Shown here piece after piece: positions 15,724-19,607 of a stretch of DNA of 19,607 nt. The stretch is from assembly GCA_000433735.1 (NCBI GenBank), contig HF998346.1, positions 58,092-77,698 of the forward strand, given 5' to 3'. Under the pieces are notes generated by a model. The model was not told where the DNA came from, ran no database searches, and saw nothing but the letters and a program-made list of their open reading frames with translations. The stretch is from Clostridium sp. CAG:167. GTDB taxonomy: Bacteria > Bacillota > Clostridia > Lachnospirales > Lachnospiraceae. How positions within the stretch are numbered: position 1 is the stretch's first letter; each line of letters opens with the position of its first letter. Position numbers and translations under genes: made by a program.

Positions 15724-16626
15724 ATGGAAGAACAGATTTTTACCAATGAGGTGATCTTAGACTGGCTGCACTATTATGCAAAGAATACAGCCCTGGATCT
15801 TGAGCATGTGAAGATTCTGGATATTACCAGAAAGAATAAAAATATTATTCCTACGGTTGAATCTCACAAAACTACGATGGTGTTTACTAATGCGGGCCAG
15901 GAAGATATTTTTTATCGTCTGTGGAATGCCGGACTGGGAGAGTGTGAGGTGTGGTACAACGAGGGATCACAGCCGGAGGGTGTTATTCTCAACAGCAAGG
16001 TAAAAGACATGATCGACCGTGGGATCAATGCATCAGCAGGTATGCTGATCTTGAATCCACAGGCGCGTAACACTACGAAGATAGGAATGAACAATGACAT
16101 GTTCAAGCGTGGATCGATCCGTTATGTAGGAAGCGAGATCCGTGCTGTGATCCTGAACAAGATGATGGTAGACCAACAGGATGATCTGTGTATTATCAGC
16201 GGGGAGAGCATTGCCATTGAAGCAGCACTGCAGGCACCGGAGGGGTCCGTGATTGCAGTAGAATACAGTCAGGCGGACCGGGCTACCATGGAGGACAATG
16301 TAGAGCATTTTGGCTTGAGCAATATTTCTATTATTGATCATGTAGATGAAGAAAATATGAAAGATCTGCCTGTTCCATCCACAGTATTTATGGTGGCGTC
16401 TGCCAGCATGGATCAGGAACTGGCTTATCTGACCAGTATCAATCCTTCTATCCGGGTAATTCTTTATACCCTGGATTTTAAAGTAGCAGCAAGTGCTAAG
16501 GAGAAATTGGAGGAATTAGGGATCAAAGATGTGGACGTGATCCAGATCGCAGTATCCAGACTGGCAGGGAATAATAGTTTTAAACAACAGCCGGCACCAT
16601 GGATTATTACCGGCAAAGGAGAGTAA
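15724..16626 (+). CDS. Degenerate CbiE/CbiT-like protein (precorrin methyltransferase-related, SAM loop altered)
   Basis: A 300-residue soluble protein. Residues about 25-115 resemble the C-terminal half of CbiE (AGLGECEVWYNEGSQPEG, then a closing strand with MLILNP). Residues about 125-290 follow CbiT, the precorrin-8 decarboxylating methyltransferase: FKRGSIRYVGSEIRAVIL, SIAIEAALQAPEG (162-174), then VIAVEYS and DNVEHFGL. The N-terminal half of CbiE is missing. The SAM-binding loop of CbiT (D-I-G-A-G-T-G-S) is replaced by L-C-I-I-S-G-E-S ending at residue 162, so the GxGxG is lost. It is therefore doubtful that it is a working methyltransferase. There are no cobalamin genes nearby. The next small gene is 30 bases downstream and probably co-transcribed. 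Function unknown; a binding or regulatory role is only a guess. Confidence 0.7.
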   Translation: MEEQIFTNEVILDWLHYYAKNTALDLEHVKILDITRKNKNIIPTVESHKTTMVFTNAGQEDIFYRLWNAGLGECEVWYNEGSQPEGVILNSKVKDMIDRGINASAGMLILNPQARNTTKIGMNNDMFKRGSIRYVGSEIRAVILNKMMVDQQDDLCIISGESIAIEAALQAPEGSVIAVEYSQADRATMEDNVEHFGLSNISIIDHVDEENMKDLPVPSTVFMVASASMDQELAYLTSINPSIRVILYTLDFKVAASAKEKLEELGIKDVDVIQIAVSRLAGNNSFKQQPAPWIITGKGE

Positions 16627-16656
16627 GGTAGGAAACATCAGCAAGGGGGCGATAGT

Positions 16657-16863
16657 ATGGAACAGAAGGATATAGAAGTGATTCTGCAGTACAGACAGAG
16701 AGAGGTAGACATGGATGAGGTCTTTCACCGCATTAAGGAAGATTATGAAGCCCATGGACACAAGGAAGAAATCAAAAAACAGGAAGTGTATGTAAAACCA
16801 GAGGATTTTACAGCATATTATGTCATTAACGGGGATGCAGTAGGAAAAGTTCAGCTGTTTTGA
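16657..16863 (+). CDS. Small conserved protein, 68 residues (DUF6465-like, tentative)
   Basis: A short, highly charged soluble protein: an N-terminal strand (IEVILQYRQREV), a helix (about 18-38, MDEVFHRIKEDYEAHGHKEE) and a C-terminal part EVYVKPEDFTAYYVING that ends GKVQLF. The pattern of a helix followed by YVKPE..AYYVING and G.V.LF recalls DUF6465, a small Clostridia family of unknown function; this is from memory and not certain. AAGGGGGC at 16643-16650 lies 6 bases before ATG. It follows the CbiT-like gene by 30 bases and is closed by a strong terminator, so the two form a two-gene unit. No function can be assigned. Confidence 0.65.
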   Translation: MEQKDIEVILQYRQREVDMDEVFHRIKEDYEAHGHKEEIKKQEVYVKPEDFTAYYVINGDAVGKVQLF

Positions 16864-16880
16864 CAAAGCAGATATGAGGG

Positions 16881-16932
16881 GACCGCAGGTTCTGGCATTT
16901 ACATGGGATGCCGGGAAATGCGGTCTTTTTTT
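16881..16932 (+). terminator. Long-stem intrinsic terminator before spo0A
   Basis: Outer arms GACCGCA (16881-16887) and TGCGGTC (16919-16925) enclose an inner 8-base stem (16891-16898 with 16908-16915, two G-T pairs). Seven T follow at 16926-16932. It isolates spo0A from the upstream unit. Confidence 0.88.
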
Positions 16933-16941
16933 GATTGTTTC

Positions 16942-16948
16942 CGTCGAA
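16942..16948 (+). promoter_or_regulatory. Possible Spo0A box (autoregulation)
   Basis: CGTCGAA matches the B. subtilis 0A box TGTCGAA at 6 of 7 bases and lies about 50 bases upstream of the spo0A -35 box. One near match in AT-rich DNA is weak evidence; it is listed because Spo0A is known to control its own gene in Bacillus. Confidence 0.3.
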
Positions 16949-16996
16949 AAATAGAAAGCTAGGGTGAATATAATATAAAATAAATGTAAAAAATGC

Positions 16997-17025
16997 TTGA
17001 AATACACAAAATAATAACTTATAAT
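16997..17025 (+). promoter_or_regulatory. Sigma-A promoter of spo0A
   Basis: TTGAAA (16997-17002) and a perfect TATAAT (17020-17025) are separated by 17 bases. The start would be near 17032, giving a leader of about 44 bases with GGAGGGA before the ATG. GAATTT follows directly and resembles a sigma-H -10, but no sigma-H -35 is found at the right distance. Confidence 0.75.
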
Positions 17026-17075
17026 GAATTTATAGTAAATTTACAAATATTTAATTCTTTGACGGAGGGACAAAA

Positions 17076-17864
17076 ATGGAAAAGTTAAAAGTGCTTATTG
17101 CAGATGATAATCCGAGGATTTTGAAAATGCTGGGGGATATTTTGATGGATGATAATGGAATCGAAGTGGTAGGAACGGCAGAAGATGGCGTAGAGACAAT
17201 GGGGATGATCGAAGAGACAAAACCAGATGTGCTTTTACTGGACCTGATCATGCCAAAGCTGGATGGATTGGGAGTGCTGGAGAAACTTCACAAAGGTTCT
17301 GGCATCGGTAAAGTACCGGAAGTCATTGTTATATCATCCATTGCTCAGGAGCGCATTACTGAGACGGCCATGAGTCTGGGAGCACTGTATTACATATTAA
17401 AACCGTTTGATAAGGATACTATTTTATCACAGGTGAAGAAATTAAAACCGGGGATCCGTTTTCGTAAACTGACTCAGGGAAATGAATCGGTGGCCGGACA
17501 GAGAGCCCGTTATAATCTGGAGACAGATGTGACAAATATTATCCACGAAATAGGCGTGCCTGCCCATATAAAAGGATATCAATATCTGCGGGATGCCATT
17601 ATGATGTCTGTAGATGATAGTGAAATGCTCAATTCCATTACAAAAATTTTATATCCCTCCATTGCCAAACAGCATGGCACGACACCCAGCCGTGTGGAGC
17701 GGGCCATCCGTCATGCCATTGAGGTGGCATGGAGCCGCGGAAAAGTGGATACCATTGATGAATTATTTGGTTACACCGTACACAATGGCAAGGGAAAGCC
17801 AACCAATTCAGAATTTGTGGCACTGATTGCAGATAAAATAAGACTGGAGCAGAAAAAATGCTAA
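17076..17864 (+). CDS. spo0A: Sporulation master regulator Spo0A
   Basis: A 262-residue response regulator, close to the usual length. Receiver domain (about 4-120): acidic pocket D10-D11, phospho-acceptor D56 in VLLLDLIMPKLDG, Ser at 87-88 in VIVISS, and K109 in ILKPFD. After a linker comes the Spo0A-specific DNA-binding domain (about 145-262) with IIHEIGVPAHIKGYQYLRDA and the recognition-helix region TTPSRVERAIRHAIEVAWSRG. These are hallmarks of genuine Spo0A rather than other regulators. Phosphorylated Spo0A activates or represses early sporulation genes through 0A boxes. The ATG has GGAGGGA 6 bases upstream. In B. subtilis it directly follows spoIVB; here four genes lie between. Own promoter, terminator upstream. 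Confidence 0.98.
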   Translation: MEKLKVLIADDNPRILKMLGDILMDDNGIEVVGTAEDGVETMGMIEETKPDVLLLDLIMPKLDGLGVLEKLHKGSGIGKVPEVIVISSIAQERITETAMSLGALYYILKPFDKDTILSQVKKLKPGIRFRKLTQGNESVAGQRARYNLETDVTNIIHEIGVPAHIKGYQYLRDAIMMSVDDSEMLNSITKILYPSIAKQHGTTPSRVERAIRHAIEVAWSRGKVDTIDELFGYTVHNGKGKPTNSEFVALIADKIRLEQKKC

Positions 17865-17871
17865 ATTTTTC

Positions 17872-17900
17872 TTTTCAGTTTTTGCGGATTAGTGTATAAT
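17872..17900 (+). promoter_or_regulatory. Sigma-A-type promoter of glgA
   Basis: A perfect TATAAT (17895-17900) lies 17 bases after TTTTCA (17872-17877, 4 of 6). It begins 8 bases after the spo0A stop. Transcription would start near 17907. There is no clear terminator between spo0A and glgA, so read-through from spo0A is possible. Confidence 0.55.
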
Positions 17901-17903
17901 AAA

Positions 17904-17922
17904 AAGTAATCATAGATTACTT
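17904..17922. repeat. 8-base inverted repeat at the glgA transcription start
   Basis: AAGTAATC (17904-17911) and GATTACTT (17915-17922) form a perfect inverted repeat around ATA. It covers the predicted start site directly after the -10, a typical place for a repressor operator. With a 3-base loop and AT-rich stem it is a poor terminator and has no T-run. Confidence 0.6.
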
Positions 17923-17941
17923 ATCGAAAGGGGAGAAGAAC

Positions 17942-19378
17942 ATGAAAAAAGTGTTATTTGCTGCTTCCGAATGTGTACCGTTTATTAAGACAGGAGGACT
18001 TGCCGATGTAGTGGGTTCCCTGCCTAAATATTTCAATAAAGACGAGTTTGATGTCAGGGTTATGATTCCTAAATATACCGCAATTCCGGAAGAATATAAA
18101 AATCAGATGCAGTATCTGACTCATTTTTATCTGGAACTGGCGTGGCGCAAGCAGTATGTCGGAGTGTTTCAGATGGAGTACGACGGTGTGATCTTTTATT
18201 TTCTGGACAATGAATTTTATTTCAGTGGTGATAAACCTTATGGGGAGATTTATCAGGATATTGAAAAGTTCGCTTTCTTTGATAAAGCCGTGCTGTCTAC
18301 ACTGCCGCTGATCGGTTTCAGACCGGATATCATTCACTGTCACGACTGGCAGACGGGACTGATCCCGGTATATCTGAAGGATTCTTTCCAGCAGGGAGAG
18401 TTTTACCGTGGTATCAAGACGATCATGACAATTCATAATCTGAAGTTCCAGGGAGTCTGGGACAAAAAGACCGTTATGGATACCGCAGGACTGGATGCTT
18501 ACTATTTTACCTCTGACAAGCTGGAGGCATATGGTGATGCCAATTATTTGAAAGGTGGTCTTGTATACGCAGATCAGATCACTACCGTAAGTGACACCTA
18601 TGCGGAAGAGATCAAGACCCCGTTTTACGGAGAAAAACTGGATGGCCTTATTAACGCCAGGGCAAACTGCCTGACAGGAATTGTAAACGGACTGGATTAC
18701 AATGAATACAATCCGGCCACAGATCCGTTTGTGGAGTATCATTATGATGCCAGAACATTCCGCAAAGAAAAGATCAAGAATAAGAGGGCACTCCAGAGAG
18801 AACTGGGACTGGCTCAGGACGATAAAAAATTTATGATCGGTATTGTGTCAAGACTGACAGATCAAAAGGGGTTTGACTTAATTGATTATGTTATTGAAGA
18901 AATTTGTACAGAGGATACACAGTTAGTTGTATTGGGAACCGGTGAGGAAAAATATGAGCATTTGTTCCGGCACTTTGCCTGGAAATATCCGGACCGTGTA
19001 TCAGCCAACATTTATTATTCAAATGAGAGGTCTCACAAGATTTATGCATCCTGCGATGCGTTTTTGATGCCGTCCCTGTTTGAGCCATGCGGTCTCAGTC
19101 AGTTAATGAGTCTGCGCTATGGAACGGTGCCGATCGTAAGAGAGACAGGAGGACTTAAAGACACGGTGCAGCCATTCAACGAGTATGAAAGTACCGGTAC
19201 AGGATTCTCCTTTGCTAATTACAATGCCCATGAAATGCTTGGCACGATCCGGTATGCCAAAGATGTATTCCAGAACCGAAAGAGAGAATGGAATAAGATC
19301 ATTGACAGAGGAATGGCCATGGATTTCTCATGGAACAATTCAGCCCTGAAATATCAGGATCTGTATTGGCGTATGTAA
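17942..19378 (+). CDS. glgA: Glycogen synthase (ADP-glucose-dependent, GT5)
   Basis: A 478-residue enzyme of normal family length that adds glucose from ADP-glucose to the non-reducing end of alpha-1,4-glucan in the cytoplasm. The N-terminal domain shows KTGGLADVVGSLPK with nucleotide-binding K16, then HCHDWQTGLIPVYL and TIHNLKFQG. The second Rossmann domain begins about residue 290, with GIVSRLTDQKGFDLI. The conserved sugar-nucleotide site is MPSLFEPCGLSQLMSLRYG with E384 or close by, followed by PIVRETGGLKDTV. AAAGGGGAGAAG stands just before ATG 17942. Other glycogen genes (glgB, glgC, glgD, glgP) are not in this window, so the gene stands alone beside spo0A. Glycogen storage before sporulation is known in clostridia, which makes the position suggestive but not proof of a link. 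Confidence 0.97.
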   Translation: MKKVLFAASECVPFIKTGGLADVVGSLPKYFNKDEFDVRVMIPKYTAIPEEYKNQMQYLTHFYLELAWRKQYVGVFQMEYDGVIFYFLDNEFYFSGDKPYGEIYQDIEKFAFFDKAVLSTLPLIGFRPDIIHCHDWQTGLIPVYLKDSFQQGEFYRGIKTIMTIHNLKFQGVWDKKTVMDTAGLDAYYFTSDKLEAYGDANYLKGGLVYADQITTVSDTYAEEIKTPFYGEKLDGLINARANCLTGIVNGLDYNEYNPATDPFVEYHYDARTFRKEKIKNKRALQRELGLAQDDKKFMIGIVSRLTDQKGFDLIDYVIEEICTEDTQLVVLGTGEEKYEHLFRHFAWKYPDRVSANIYYSNERSHKIYASCDAFLMPSLFEPCGLSQLMSLRYGTVPIVRETGGLKDTVQPFNEYESTGTGFSFANYNAHEMLGTIRYAKDVFQNRKREWNKIIDRGMAMDFSWNNSALKYQDLYWRM

Positions 19379-19420
19379 TTCTTAACCCAATTTCACAAGT
19401 CCTAATAAATAGTATAATTT

Positions 19421-19463
19421 AGTGCGAATACAGGCTGCAAAGCGCGTATTCGCACTGTTTTTT
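19421..19463 (+). terminator. Strong intrinsic terminator after glgA
   Basis: A perfect 11-base stem (19421-19431 with 19446-19456) and a 14-base loop with a small inner GC pairing are followed by a T-run at 19458-19463. It lies about 43 bases after the glgA stop. The remaining AT-rich 19464-19582 holds a probable promoter area (TTTACA at 19516, TATAAT at 19551, not at ideal spacing to each other) and nothing else I can name. Confidence 0.9.
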
Positions 19464-19582
19464 GCAGAAAAAATCTAAAAAGTGTACATGCAAATTTTTT
19501 TTAGTAATCACTTGCTTTACAACTATTTTATATGATAAACTTTATATTATTATAATATTTAACACCAAAGAAAGGAATAAAG

Positions 19583-19607
19583 ATGAAAAAACTTCAAAAA
19601 GCATTTG
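19583..19607 (+). CDS. Start of an unidentified gene, cut by the window end
   Basis: ATG at 19583 has AAAGAAAGGA (19567-19576) 6 bases upstream and begins MKKLQKAF. Only eight codons are visible. The Lys-rich beginning would suit a signal peptide or membrane protein, but nothing more can be said. Confidence 0.6.

Noticed and set aside
16516..17007. A 163-codon minus-strand open frame spanning the small gene, the terminator and the spo0A upstream region
   Set aside because: It runs through a strong plus-strand terminator and the end of the CbiT-like gene, is rich in Phe/Ile from AT-rich DNA, and has no family pattern.
17003..17031. Sigma-H promoter for spo0A
   Set aside because: The -10-like GAATTT at 17026 is good, but there is no AGGA-type -35 element at the needed distance; the sigma-A boxes fit better.
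17954..18742. A 262-codon open frame antisense to glgA
   Set aside because: It lies wholly inside the clear glgA coding region, has no ribosome site, and reads as a low-complexity mix without a recognisable family.

Overview
The window reads as chromosomal DNA of an anaerobic, spore-forming Firmicute, most likely of the Lachnospiraceae (Clostridia). The evidence is the recN, spoIVB and spo0A sporulation/repair neighbourhood, many GGAGG-type ribosome sites, strong TTGACA/TATAAT promoters, Clostridia-style Big_2 surface modules and GT5 glycogen synthase. Nothing looks like a phage, plasmid or insertion sequence, and no rRNA, tRNA or CRISPR array is visible. No gene-free stretch exceeds about 215 bases.

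Layout. (1) 1-2605, plus strand: the 3' end of a Wzx/MOP-type polysaccharide flippase, then a membrane-bound nucleotide-sugar 4,6-dehydratase (CapD/WbpM/PglF type) with its own promoter; this is the end of a surface-glycan cluster. (2) 2610-5394, minus strand: typA/bipA followed by a DUF2156 (COG4866) gene. They converge on the glycan genes at a terminator that overlaps both coding ends. (3) 5609-10172, plus strand: a GtrA-type membrane protein and a 1321-residue secreted protein made of bacterial Ig-like modules with a very lysine-rich C-terminal part. (4) 10182-13136: recN and spoIVB. They are separated by a strong terminator, and a sigma-G-like promoter is placed so that its transcript would start inside the terminator stem. 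(5) 13241-16863: four genes between spoIVB and spo0A, which are neighbours in Bacillus subtilis. These are a small membrane-anchored helical protein, a P1B-like metal ATPase with an altered metal site, a degenerate CbiE/CbiT-like protein and a 68-residue protein. (6) 17076-19378: spo0A and glgA, each with its own promoter, then a strong terminator and the first codons of another gene.

How the parts fit. Three themes share the window: cell-surface polysaccharide and adhesin building, entry into and progress through sporulation (Spo0A as master regulator, SpoIVB as the forespore signalling protease), and house-keeping (RecN, TypA, GlgA). The least-described material is the insert between spoIVB and spo0A. 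The small protein plus ATPase pair resembles in layout the mycobacterial PacL/CtpC metal-efflux pair. The next gene keeps a CbiT-like fold pattern but has lost the glycine-rich SAM-binding loop, and no cobalamin genes are nearby.
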